This document shows positions 27,229 through 36,265 of a stretch of DNA of 64,000 bases, one piece after another. The DNA is from Ramlibacter ginsenosidimutans (GTDB lineage Bacteria; Pseudomonadota; Gammaproteobacteria; Burkholderiales; Burkholderiaceae_C). The notes beneath the pieces were generated by a model that saw nothing but the letters and a program-made list of their open reading frames with translations, ran no database searches and was not told the origin of the DNA. A program made the translations under genes and the position numbers. How positions within the stretch are numbered: position 1 is the stretch's first letter; each line of letters begins with the position of its first letter. The stretch lies in NCBI RefSeq assembly GCF_042678185.1, contig NZ_JBHUDQ010000017.1; one strand, given 5' to 3'.

Positions 27229-27231
27229 ACC

Positions 27232-27504
27232 TCAGCCGCGCCGCGGCGAAGTCGCTTGCGCCAGCTCCGGCGGCAGGCGATTGAGCAGGAAGCGGATCGC
27301 GAGCGGCACCAGCACCATGTCGTCCAGCAGGCCGATGCCGGGGATGAAGTCCGGGATCAGGTCGATAGGCGAAAGCACGTAGAGCACGATCAGGCCCGTG
27401 CCGAGCTTGAGCCAGCCGGGCGCGGCGGGGTGCCGCAGGGCGGCCCAGAGCTGGCGCGCATCACCGCGCATCACGGTCCACAACAGGGTCAGGCGCTTGA
27501 ACAT
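27232..27504 (-). CDS. DUF1232 (YkvA) family membrane protein
   Basis: A 90-residue protein. The family hallmark is LYVLSPIDLIPDFIPGIGLL with a neighbouring DDMVLVPLAI, a short amphipathic/membrane region. The function is unknown. ATG 27504 has a GAGG box 5 bases upstream and is preferred over a longer reading frame. It converges on the PEBP gene with 3 bases between stops. Confidence 0.82.
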   Translation of the reverse strand: MFKRLTLLWTVMRGDARQLWAALRHPAAPGWLKLGTGLIVLYVLSPIDLIPDFIPGIGLLDDMVLVPLAIRFLLNRLPPELAQATSPRRG

Positions 27505-27612
27505 CCTCGGTCCTCTATGCAGGCCCCGGCGGGGCCGACCGGTCCCACATGGCATCGCCCCGCCCGGCTGCAAGCGGCGTTACAGTCCGGTGCCTCCAAC
27601 AAGCCCCGCACC

Positions 27613-28059
27613 GTGAAAATTCGCCTGCTCCCGATCGTCCTGCTGCTGCTCGTGCTGGCCCTGGTGTCGCTGTTCGCCCGGGAGTTCCTCTGGCGCAACG
27701 ACTACCGGATGGTCAAGCCGCAGGCGCCCTCGCCCGACGCCGCGCTGGTGGCGGAGGTGCGCACGCTGCCCGACGGCGTGCAGGCCACGCAGCACGGCAC
27801 CGGCGTGTTCCTGCGCAAGGAAGGGGCGTGGCTGCGCAGCGTAAGCCCGCGGCTGGTGTTCGCGGGCGAGTGCGACGAGATCTCCACGCGCTGGGCCGGC
27901 CCGCACCGGCTGGTGATCGATTGCGAGCTGCGCTCCGGCGAGCCGAAGCTGCTGCAGGAGGTGGTGGACGGCGTCGCGATCGAAGTCGTGGTGCAGCGCC
28001 GCCTGGCTACCGCTGCCTGGGATCCAGCGCGTCGCGCAGGCCGTCGCCCAGCAGGTTGA
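27613..28059 (+). CDS. Hypothetical single-pass membrane protein
   Basis: 148 residues starting at GTG 27613. One strong N-terminal hydrophobic helix (IVLLLLVLALVSLFA, residues ~7-22) anchors a ~115-residue periplasmic domain with no motif I recognise. It includes a cysteine in FAGECDEISTRW and another in IDCELRSG that could form a disulfide. Its last 53 bases overlap the 3' end of the convergent permease gene, so the C-terminal Arg-rich tail may be a read-through artefact of an opposing gene. Confidence 0.55.
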   Translation: MKIRLLPIVLLLLVLALVSLFAREFLWRNDYRMVKPQAPSPDAALVAEVRTLPDGVQATQHGTGVFLRKEGAWLRSVSPRLVFAGECDEISTRWAGPHRLVIDCELRSGEPKLLQEVVDGVAIEVVVQRRLATAAWDPARRAGRRPAG

Positions 28060-28894
28060 ACGACAGCACCAGCAGGAAGATCGCGAGCCCCGGCCAGATC
28101 GCCATCCAGGGCGCGTTGTCGATGAAGTTCTTGGCCGTGTTCAGCATGCTGCCCCAGCTGGGCGCCGGCGGTTGCTGGCCCAGGCCCAGGAAGGACAGGC
28201 TCGCCTCCGCGATCACGGCGGCGGCGATCGCCAGCGTGGACTGCACCATCAGCGGCGCCGTGATGTTCGGCAGGATATGGCGCAGCGCGATGCGCAGCGG
28301 CGGATTGCCGACGGCCCGCGCGGCTTCCACATAGTCCTCCACCTTCACGGTGAGCACCTGGCCGCGCGTGAGCCGCACGAAGATCGGCGCCGCGGAGATG
28401 CCGATGGCGATCATCGCGTTGCTGAGGCTGGGGCCGAGGAACGCCGCCAATGCGATCGCGAGGATCAGGAAGGGACACGCGAGGAACGCGTCGGTGATGC
28501 GCGAGATTACGGCATCCACCCAGCCGCCCAGGAAGCCCGCGGCCATGCCGAGCGGCACGCCCGCCAGCAGCGAGATCGAGACCGACACGACGCCGGCGAG
28601 CAGCGAGGCGCGCGTGCCCCAGATCACGCGCGAGAGCACGTCGCGCCCGACGTCGTCGGTGCCGAACCAGTGCTGCGCCGAGGGCGCCTGGCGGATCGCG
28701 CTCCAGCTGGTGGCGATCGGGTCCATCGGCGCGATCCAGGGCGCGAACACCGCCAGCGCGACGAAGGCGAGCACCACGACGAGCCCCAGCATCGCCGAGC
28801 GGCGCCGGCGCAGCCGCCGCCACGCGCGCAGCCACGGCCCCGCGGGTGCGGAGGCCGCGGAGGCGGTTGCGGGTACGGGCAGGACGGCCGCCAT
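28007..28894 (-). CDS. Peptide/nickel-type ABC transporter permease (DppC/OppC family)
   Basis: A 295-residue inner-membrane permease. An N-terminal cytoplasmic leader is followed by one helix (LGLVVVLAFVALAVFAPWI), the HWFGTDDVGRDVLSRVIWG segment typical of DppC, shown here as FGTDDVGRDVLSR, and five helices. The ATPase-coupling EAA loop reads EAARAVGNPPLRIALRHILP. It pairs with the DppB-type gene one base upstream. This is the last gene of the operon. Substrate class (di/oligopeptide or related) is inferred from family only. Confidence 0.9.
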   Translation of the reverse strand: MAAVLPVPATASAASAPAGPWLRAWRRLRRRRSAMLGLVVVLAFVALAVFAPWIAPMDPIATSWSAIRQAPSAQHWFGTDDVGRDVLSRVIWGTRASLLAGVVSVSISLLAGVPLGMAAGFLGGWVDAVISRITDAFLACPFLILAIALAAFLGPSLSNAMIAIGISAAPIFVRLTRGQVLTVKVEDYVEAARAVGNPPLRIALRHILPNITAPLMVQSTLAIAAAVIAEASLSFLGLGQQPPAPSWGSMLNTAKNFIDNAPWMAIWPGLAIFLLVLSFNLLGDGLRDALDPRQR

Positions 28895-28895
28895 G

Positions 28896-29837
28896 TCAGC
28901 TCCGCAGGCGCGGATTGACCGCGATATAGGCGATGTCCGCCAGCAGGTTCAGCAGCATGTAGGCCGTCGCGGTGACCAGCACCACGCCTTGCACCACGGC
29001 GTAGTCGCGGTTGAACACCGCATCGACGATCAGCTTGCCGAAGCCGGGGATGGTGAAGACCTGCTCGGTGAGCACTGCGCCGGACAGCAGCGTGCCCAGC
29101 TCCAGCGCGCCCAGCGTGATCACGGGCGTGAGCGCATTGCGCAGCGCGTGCTTGAGCACCACGGTGCGCTCCGACAGGCCCTTGGCCCGCGCGGTGCGCA
29201 CGTAGTCGGCCGACAGCACCTGCAGCATCGCGCTGCGCGTGTGCCGCATCAGCACGGCAGCGATGGCGTTGCCCAGCACGAAGGCCGGCATGATCATCGC
29301 CGCGAGGTTGGCGCGCAGGTCCTCGAAGGGACTCACGTAACCCGACGCGGGCAGCCAGCCCAGGTTCACGGCGAACAGCAGGATCAGCAGGATGCCCAGC
29401 CAGAAGTTGGGCGTCGAGATGCCCCAGAGGGCGAACACGTTGGCCCCCCAGTCCCACATGGTGCCGCGTCCGACCGCGGACACGATGCCGGCGGGAATGC
29501 CGATCACCAGCGCGATCACCATGGCGATCAGCGCGAGCTCCGCGGTCACGGGCAGTTTCTGCGCGACGAGTTGCAGCACCGGCTCCTGGTTGCGGATGGA
29601 CTCGCCGAGGTCGCCATGCGCGACGCCGCGCACCCAGTACGCATAGCGCACCGGCAGGGGCTCGTCGAGGTGCAGCTTCTGCCGCAGGTACGCGACCACC
29701 TGCGGATCCTGCTCCTCGCCCGCGAGGATCTTCGCCGGATCGCCCGGCAGCAACTGCTGCAACCCGAAGATCAGCATCGACACCAGCACCAGCGTCGGCA
29801 CCAGCTGCGCGAGTCGTCGAACGAGGAAGTCGATCAT
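28896..29837 (-). CDS. Peptide/nickel-type ABC transporter permease (DppB/OppB family)
   Basis: A 313-residue permease with six helices. Typical features are the N-terminal RRLAQLVPTLVLVSMLIFGL, the GDPA/LRQKLHLDEPLPVRY periplasmic segment and the EAA-like loop TARAKGLSERTVVLKHALRN. It lies after the binding-protein gene, but a 105-bp family 2 palindrome sits in the 156-bp gap between them. Expression of the two permeases may therefore differ from the upstream genes. Confidence 0.92.
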   Translation of the reverse strand: MIDFLVRRLAQLVPTLVLVSMLIFGLQQLLPGDPAKILAGEEQDPQVVAYLRQKLHLDEPLPVRYAYWVRGVAHGDLGESIRNQEPVLQLVAQKLPVTAELALIAMVIALVIGIPAGIVSAVGRGTMWDWGANVFALWGISTPNFWLGILLILLFAVNLGWLPASGYVSPFEDLRANLAAMIMPAFVLGNAIAAVLMRHTRSAMLQVLSADYVRTARAKGLSERTVVLKHALRNALTPVITLGALELGTLLSGAVLTEQVFTIPGFGKLIVDAVFNRDYAVVQGVVLVTATAYMLLNLLADIAYIAVNPRLRS

Positions 29838-29870
29838 GCCGGTGCCGTATCAGGTGTTCCAATGAAAGGA

Positions 29871-29975
29871 GGAACGCAGAGGACGCAAAGGTTTCGCAGA
29901 GGACGCAGAGGGACATCCATCAGAAAAGGTTTTCTTTGCGTCCTCTGCGTCATCTCTGCGCCCTCTGCGTTCTCC
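29871..29975. repeat. Dispersed long inverted repeat, family 2, copy B
   Basis: The left arm (29871-29918) contains ACGCAGAGGACGCAAAGG and ends GGGACATCC. The right arm (29934-29975) is TTTGCGTCCTCTGCGT-type and ends in CTGCGTTCTCC, with a ~15-base A/T-richer centre. It lies inside the ABC operon between the binding-protein and permease genes. A hairpin here could act as an mRNA stabiliser or processing site that raises binding-protein output. Confidence 0.88.
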
Positions 29976-29993
29976 TGACCGCGCTCCACTCGC

Positions 29994-31502
29994 TTACATC
30001 TTCAGGCCCTGCAACCGCAGCAGGCCATCCGGCACCTCGCGGACGCCCGTGAGTTTCGGGTTGAAGGCCCACAGCCACTTGCGGTGGTACAGGTAGACGA
30101 TGGGGCGGTCCTTGAGGACGCGGGCGGCGACTTGTTCGAAGATCTTCTTGCGTTGCGCCGGGTCGCGGGCCTGGCGCGAGTCGTTGATCAGCTTGTCGGT
30201 TTCGGCATCGCAGTAGCCCGCATAGTTCAGGGGCTGCTTGCACACGTCGAAGCTGTAGAGATTGCCGTCCGGGTCGGGCCGGCCGCTCCAGGCCAGCACG
30301 TAGGCTTCGAAGTCGCCCTTGTCGGCCATGTTCAGCGAAGTCGCGAACTCGCTCGTCTGGATCTTGATGTCGAAGCCGGCTTCGCGCGCCATGGCCTGCA
30401 CGACCAACGCGATGCGCTGCGCGTCCGAGGCGGTCGTGGTCAGCAGGGTGAAGCTGGGATTCGGGACGCCCGCCTCCTTGAGCAGCTGCTTGGCCCGCGC
30501 GATGTCGCGCTTGGGGATCGGCACGTTCTTCGCGTACCAGTTGTTGGTGGGCGGCACCCACTGGTTGCCCACGATGGCTTCGTTGTCCATCACCACCTGC
30601 ACCAGGCCGTTGCGGTCCAGCGAGAGCTCGAAGGCTTCACGCACGCGCGGGTCGCGGCCCAGCGGACTGGCCTTGGCCTTGTCGCTCTTGCCCACGTTGA
30701 TGGTGATGCCCTGGTAGCCGATCTCGGTGATGGCCGCCGTCTTCAGCTTCTTCTCGGCGCGGATCTTCTCCATGTCGCTCGGCGCCACCCGCTCGATGAA
30801 ATCGAGCTGGCCCGAGCGCAGGTTCGCCAGGCGCACGGTCGCATCCGGGATCGGCGTGTAGATCACCTTGTCGAAATGGATCGCGTCCTTGTTCCAGTAG
30901 TTGGCGTAGCGCTCCAGCACGATGCGGTCCTGCGGCACGCGCTCCACGAACTTGTAGGGACCGGAGCACACCGGGTGCGAGGCGAACTTCTCTCCTTCGG
31001 CCTGCGCCGCTTTCGGCGAGACCATCATGCCGGCGCGGTCCGTCAGCTGCGCCACCAGCGGCGCGAAGGGCGCGGAGAGGTTCAGGCGCACGGTGGCCGG
31101 GTCGATCACGTCCACGCTGGTCACCGGCGCCAGCTCGCCGCGGCGGTTGGATCCGGCCAGGGTCTTGTGGCGCTCGATGTTGTACTTGACGGCGGCGGCG
31201 TCGAACTTCTCGCCGTCGTGGAAGGTCACGCCCTGGCGCAGCTTCATCGTGAGCGCCTTGCCGTCGGCCGACCACGTGTAGGAGGTCGCGAGCTGCGGCA
31301 CGATGTTCAGCTTCTCGTCGATGTCGAACAGCTTGTCGCACAGGCCCGCGAACACCACGCGCCCCACGAAGCTGCGCGCGAGCGTGGGATCGAGGGCGTC
31401 GGGGTCTTCGGCGAGGCCGACGCGCAGCGTCTGCGCCTGGGCGATCGCCGCGCTGGCGAGCAGGGCCAGCGCGAGGAGCAATTGTCGGGGAGTCGAGATC
31501 AT
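29994..31502 (-). CDS. Peptide-type ABC transporter substrate-binding protein (SBP family 5)
   Basis: A 502-residue periplasmic binding protein. The signal peptide (residues ~1-23, cleavage near AIAQA) is followed by TLRVGLAEDPDALDPTLARS, the usual start of DppA/OppA-type proteins, shown here as VGLAEDPDALDPTL. WSADGKALTMKLRQGVTFHDG is the family signature region (key words KLRQGVTFHDG). An AGGAGAG ribosome binding site precedes ATG 31502. Binding-site specificity is not readable. Clustering with an amidase and DUF1028 suggests an amino-acid- or amide-containing ligand. Confidence 0.92.
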   Translation of the reverse strand: MISTPRQLLLALALLASAAIAQAQTLRVGLAEDPDALDPTLARSFVGRVVFAGLCDKLFDIDEKLNIVPQLATSYTWSADGKALTMKLRQGVTFHDGEKFDAAAVKYNIERHKTLAGSNRRGELAPVTSVDVIDPATVRLNLSAPFAPLVAQLTDRAGMMVSPKAAQAEGEKFASHPVCSGPYKFVERVPQDRIVLERYANYWNKDAIHFDKVIYTPIPDATVRLANLRSGQLDFIERVAPSDMEKIRAEKKLKTAAITEIGYQGITINVGKSDKAKASPLGRDPRVREAFELSLDRNGLVQVVMDNEAIVGNQWVPPTNNWYAKNVPIPKRDIARAKQLLKEAGVPNPSFTLLTTTASDAQRIALVVQAMAREAGFDIKIQTSEFATSLNMADKGDFEAYVLAWSGRPDPDGNLYSFDVCKQPLNYAGYCDAETDKLINDSRQARDPAQRKKIFEQVAARVLKDRPIVYLYHRKWLWAFNPKLTGVREVPDGLLRLQGLKM

Positions 31503-31517
31503 GGGAGCTCTCCTGTT

Positions 31518-32599
<1,082 letters not shown>

Positions 32600-32603
<4 letters not shown>

Positions 32604-33613
32604 GGCGCGAGCGCGGCCTCCGGCGGATGCGGCACCAGCACGTCGGGGTCCAGCGGCGCGCGCCAGCACGCGGAGGCATGGCCGGCGGCGATCTCGCGCA
32701 GTGGCGGCACCTGCTCGCGGCACTGGGCGACGGCGAAAGGGCAGCGGTCGGCGAAGTTGCAGCCGGGCGGCCGTTGCAAGGGCGGCGGCACCTGCCCTTC
32801 GATGGACGCGAGGCGCTCCTGCGCCAGGTCCAGGCGCGGAATGGATCCCAGCAAACCCACCGTGTAGGGATGCTGCGGCTCGTCGAACAGCAGCCGCACG
32901 GGCGCGCGCTCGACGATGCGCCCCGCATACATGACCGCCACCTCGTCGGCCACTTCGGCCACCACGCCGAGGTCGTGCGTGATCAGGATGACCGCGGTGC
33001 CGGTCTCGGCCTGCAGCGTGCGCATCAGCTCCAGGATCTGCGCCTGGATGGTGACGTCCAGGGCCGTCGTCGGCTCGTCGGCGATCAGCAGGCGCGGGCT
33101 GCACGCGAGCGCCATCGCAATCATGGCGCGCTGGCGCATGCCGCCCGAGAGCTTGTGCGGATATTCGTGGAAGCGCTGCTCCGGCGCCGGGATGCGCACC
33201 TGGCGCAGCACCTCGATCGCGCGTTCCTGCGCTGCCGCGCGCGTGATGGACCGGTGGCGCAGCAGCCCTTCGACGATCTGCTCGCCGATGGTGAAGGCCG
33301 GGTTCAGCGAGCTCATGGGCTCCTGGAAGATCATGGCCATGCCGTTGCCGCGCAGGGCGAGCAGATTGCGCTTGGTTGCGCCCACCAGCTCGCGCCCCTC
33401 GAAGCGGATCGAGCCGCCGGCAATGCGTCCCGGCGGATTCGGCACGAGCCCCATGATGGACAGCGCGGTGACGCTCTTGCCGCAGCCCGACTCGCCGACG
33501 ATGGCCAGCGTCTGGCCGGCTGCCACGGAGAAGCTCACCCCGTCCACCGCGGGGAACCGGCCCTCGTCGGTGCTGAACTCGGTGCGCAGCTCGCGCACTT
33601 CCAGCACGGGCAT
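32600..33613 (-). CDS. Oligopeptide ABC transporter ATPase (OppD/DppD family)
   Basis: A 337-residue partner ATPase with Walker A GESGCGKSV, Q-loop IFQEPMSSLNPA, signature LSGGMRQRAMIAMAL, Walker B LLIADEPTTALD and H-loop ITHDLGVV. The C-terminal Cys motif CNFADRCPFAVAQC matches the oligopeptide extension. Its ATG shares one base with the DUF1028 stop (TGATG). The OppD-OppF order preceding the binding protein is a rearranged form of the common opp order. Confidence 0.94.
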
Positions 33614-34329
33614 CAGCTGCGTCCTCCGCGTTCGCGCTGGAAGCGCGCGATGCGCTCCTCGATGATCGCGCGGTCGGTGACGCCGACAGGGTCGTTGCGT
33701 CCGGCCAGGCAGGCGGTGAAGGGCTGGTAGCGCTCCAGGCTCTTGTCGTAGAGACGCTGCAGTTCGCGCACCGGCTCCTCGTGGTCGTCGACGCGGATCT
33801 CCAGCTGCGGATAGTCCTCGTCGGCGTGGATGCGCAGGGCGGCGGCCTGCTTGCCGCGCTTGTCGCCGCCGGCCGCCTCGCCCGCTGCCAGCGCCGCGAC
33901 CAGCCGCTCGCCCAGGTCCCGGCCACGCGTCGCGAGGAAGGCTTCGGCCGTGGCCTGCACCACCTGCGGTCCGGCCAGCATGTTGCCGGCGACGCTGAAG
34001 CCGTCCTCCACGCGGTGGCCGCACCAGTCCACGCAGGCCGAGCCGGTCCAGGCCGCGCCGCGCCCGTGCGCCGGCAGGATGTGCAGCTGCCGCTGCTCGC
34101 GCCCGCTGTCGGCGGCCGTGAGCGTGGCGATGATCTCCCCCGGGGTCCGGCCTTCGGCCAGCAGGGCCATGCCTTGCGGGCCGTAGAGCGGGTTCATGAG
34201 CGCCTGGGTGGCCAGCGCGCCGACGCCGCGGCGCGTGTGCATGGTGAGCGCGCCGACGGCAAAGAAACGGCTCGCGATCGCGATGCCGAAGCGTCCCGTT
34301 GCGTCCCGCGCCAAGATCGACCAGGTCAT
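33613..34329 (-). CDS. DUF1028 family protein (Ntn-hydrolase-like)
   Basis: 238 residues. The N-terminal MTWSILARDATGRFGIAIAS and VGALATQALMNPLYGP are the DUF1028 hallmark, a fold related to N-terminal-nucleophile hydrolases; the function is unproven. A C-terminal ~70-residue segment (DYPQLEIRVDDHEEPV) matches the peptidoglycan-binding-like tail seen in some members. It is the first gene of the ABC operon and is translationally coupled to OppD. An amidohydrolase acting on the imported compound is plausible but inferred. Confidence 0.85.
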   Translation of the reverse strand: MTWSILARDATGRFGIAIASRFFAVGALTMHTRRGVGALATQALMNPLYGPQGMALLAEGRTPGEIIATLTAADSGREQRQLHILPAHGRGAAWTGSACVDWCGHRVEDGFSVAGNMLAGPQVVQATAEAFLATRGRDLGERLVAALAAGEAAGGDKRGKQAAALRIHADEDYPQLEIRVDDHEEPVRELQRLYDKSLERYQPFTACLAGRNDPVGVTDRAIIEERIARFQRERGGRS

Positions 34330-34484
34330 GCCGCCTGCCTTTCGTGGAGCCGCTCCGGGCTCCCAACGATGGCGATTCTGACGGCAAACCCAGCCGTTCC
34401 CCTAGGGGCTTGTCATGAGCCTGACAGGCTTTTGCGCGGCATCGCCTGACACGCTGGCCCAACCGTTCGCCCTATGCTGGCGCG

Positions 34485-35402
34485 ATGCTCGCCCCTGCCC
34501 GCGCCCTTGTCGTGTTGAACGCCCGTTCGGGCACCGGTTGCACGCAGGAGCGCGCGGACGAGCTGCGCGAGCTGTTCGCGAAGGAGCAGCTGAGCGCCGA
34601 GATCGTCCTCGCAGACAGCGGCGACGCGATGCTCGAAGCGGTGGACAGCGCCCGGCACGACGGCTACGGCCTGGTGGTGGCGGGCGGCGGCGACGGCACC
34701 CAGAGCGCGGTCGCTTCGCGGCTGGCCGGCACCTCGCTCGTGCAAGGCGTGCTGCCCCTGGGCACCTTGAACCACTTCGCCAAGGACCTCGGGATCCCGC
34801 TGAAGATCGAGGACGCCATCCGCACGCTGGCGACCGGCCGTGAGCTGCAGGTGGACGTCGGCGAGGTGAACGGGCGCACCTTCATCAACAACTCCAGCCT
34901 GGGCCTCTATCCCGAGATCGTGCGCGAACGCGAGCTGCAGCAGATGCATTTGGGCAAGAGCAAGTGGCGCGCGCTGGCCAGCGCCGCGCTGCATGCGACG
35001 CAGCGCCGCGTCGGGATGGCCGTGCGCATCGAGTCCGCCGAGGACCAGCAGGTGCGGCGTACGCCCTTCGTCTTCATCGGCAACAACCGCTACATCATGG
35101 AAGGGCTGTCCATCGGCGCGCGCGAGGCGCTGGACCGCGGCGAGCTCGCCCTCTACATGGGCAAGCGGCGCGGCCGCCTGGCGCTGGTGCAGCTCGCGTT
35201 GCGGGCGCTGACGAAGACGCTGGACCAGGCGGACGACTTCGAGATGCTGACCGGGCCGGCCTTCCTCGTGGATACGGCGGGCGAGCGCATCCGGGTGGCC
35301 ACCGACGGCGAGGTCTGCATGATGGACTCGCCCCTGCACTACCGCATCCGCCCGCGCGCCTTGCGCGTGATGGTGCCGGCGCCCGAACCCGAAGCTCGCT
35401 AG
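34485..35402 (+). CDS. Diacylglycerol kinase family lipid kinase (YegS/DagK-like)
   Basis: A 305-residue protein. The kinase catalytic loop is VVAGGGDGTQSAVASR (~65-80), followed by PLGTLNHFAKDLGI, the conserved PxGTxN..A motif that positions ATP and lipid. FINNSSLGLYPEIV comes next, and the C-terminal beta domain ends in ATDGEVCMMDSPLHYRI, with the conserved DGE. It probably phosphorylates a membrane diacylglycerol or sphingosine-like lipid. It diverges from the DUF1028 operon across a 155-bp gap and its stop overlaps the next convergent gene by 4 bases. Confidence 0.88.
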   Translation: MLAPARALVVLNARSGTGCTQERADELRELFAKEQLSAEIVLADSGDAMLEAVDSARHDGYGLVVAGGGDGTQSAVASRLAGTSLVQGVLPLGTLNHFAKDLGIPLKIEDAIRTLATGRELQVDVGEVNGRTFINNSSLGLYPEIVRERELQQMHLGKSKWRALASAALHATQRRVGMAVRIESAEDQQVRRTPFVFIGNNRYIMEGLSIGAREALDRGELALYMGKRRGRLALVQLALRALTKTLDQADDFEMLTGPAFLVDTAGERIRVATDGEVCMMDSPLHYRIRPRALRVMVPAPEPEAR

Positions 35403-35683
35403 GACGCGAGAGCGCGCTGCGATGCTCCGCCCCAGGAGCGCACCAGCTCCGACAGGTCCTGCTCCACGCGCGGGATCCACTGCTCGCCTTCGTAGCTGCG
35501 CCACCAGCCCGGCGCCGAGACCAGGGCCACCGTGGGCAGCAGGCTCGCGTCGGAGGCCGGTTGCAGGCGCGTGATGCACACCTGCGCGGGTGCGAGTCCC
35601 AGGCGGTGCAGCACCGCGAGCAGCGCGTCACGCTCGCTCGCGGGGAATTCGGCAAAGGGGATCAGGTTCACGGTGGTGGACAT
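35399..35683 (-). CDS. Hypothetical protein
   Basis: 94 residues, with no domain recognised. It is compact and mixed alpha/beta by eye, with a central hydrophobic strand (LLPTVALVSAPGWW) and a C-terminal acidic helix (RVEQDLSELVRSW). ATG 35683 is used because the only longer alternative is a TTG at 35746. It overlaps the lipid kinase stop on the opposite strand, and its codon third positions are GC-rich like its neighbours. Confidence 0.6.
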   Translation of the reverse strand: MSTTVNLIPFAEFPASERDALLAVLHRLGLAPAQVCITRLQPASDASLLPTVALVSAPGWWRSYEGEQWIPRVEQDLSELVRSWGGASQRALAS

Positions 35684-35773
35684 CACTGCACGAATTCTCG
35701 CAAGCGCTGCGCGCCACCAGCGTTTCAGCGAGGTAAATGCGGGCAAGGAGTCGCACGTTCGAGGACTTTCTTC

Positions 35774-36265
35774 TCAATCCTGTCGCTCGCCGTGCAGCCA
35801 TCCCGGCAAGGCGCGTTCCAGCGCACCGCGCATGCGGCGCACATGCGAGCCGTCCCAGTACAGCCGCTGGCACGCGGGGCAGCGCCGCACGCTGCCGGCC
35901 AGCGCGCGCACGCCCTCGGGCAGCAGCGGCTGCGCTTGCGCCTCGCTCACCGCCTGCAGCACCGCGTTATCCAGCAGGCAGCGGGTGAACAGTTCACGCG
36001 GGGGCGCGAGCGCCAGGGCGAACACCAGCTCGCGCAGTTGCTGCAAGGGATCGTCCTGGCGCACCTCGTGCGCGCGCGCGGGACGCAGCTCCTGCAGCAG
36101 GTGGCGGTCGCGCGTGAGCAGGACGCGCTCCTCCGCCTCGGCGAGCTGCACCAGCACCGGGTCGGCGATGGCAATGTCGTAGGCGGTGTCGTAGCCCAGC
36201 ACGCGCAGCCAGCGCGCGAGCCGCCCCAGCATCGCGTCGGCGGCAAAGCGCGGCGGGTCGATCAA
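35774..36265 (-). CDS. Mut7-C RNase-domain protein
   Basis: 163 residues if started at the TTG that overlaps the amidase stop (TTGA). ATG 36232 would remove the conserved RFAADAMLGRL opening. The PIN-like Mut7-C domain shows LARWLRVLGYDTAY, ADPVLVQLAEAEERVLLTRD and a C-terminal zinc-ribbon half RRCPACQRLYWDGSH. The first zinc knuckle, usually Cys-x2-Cys, reads RCLLDNAVL, so its second cysteine is missing and zinc binding may be lost. Family members are predicted RNases, some in toxin-antitoxin contexts. Here it follows an amidase. Confidence 0.75.
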   Translation of the reverse strand: MIDPPRFAADAMLGRLARWLRVLGYDTAYDIAIADPVLVQLAEAEERVLLTRDRHLLQELRPARAHEVRQDDPLQQLRELVFALALAPPRELFTRCLLDNAVLQAVSEAQAQPLLPEGVRALAGSVRRCPACQRLYWDGSHVRRMRGALERALPGWLHGERQD

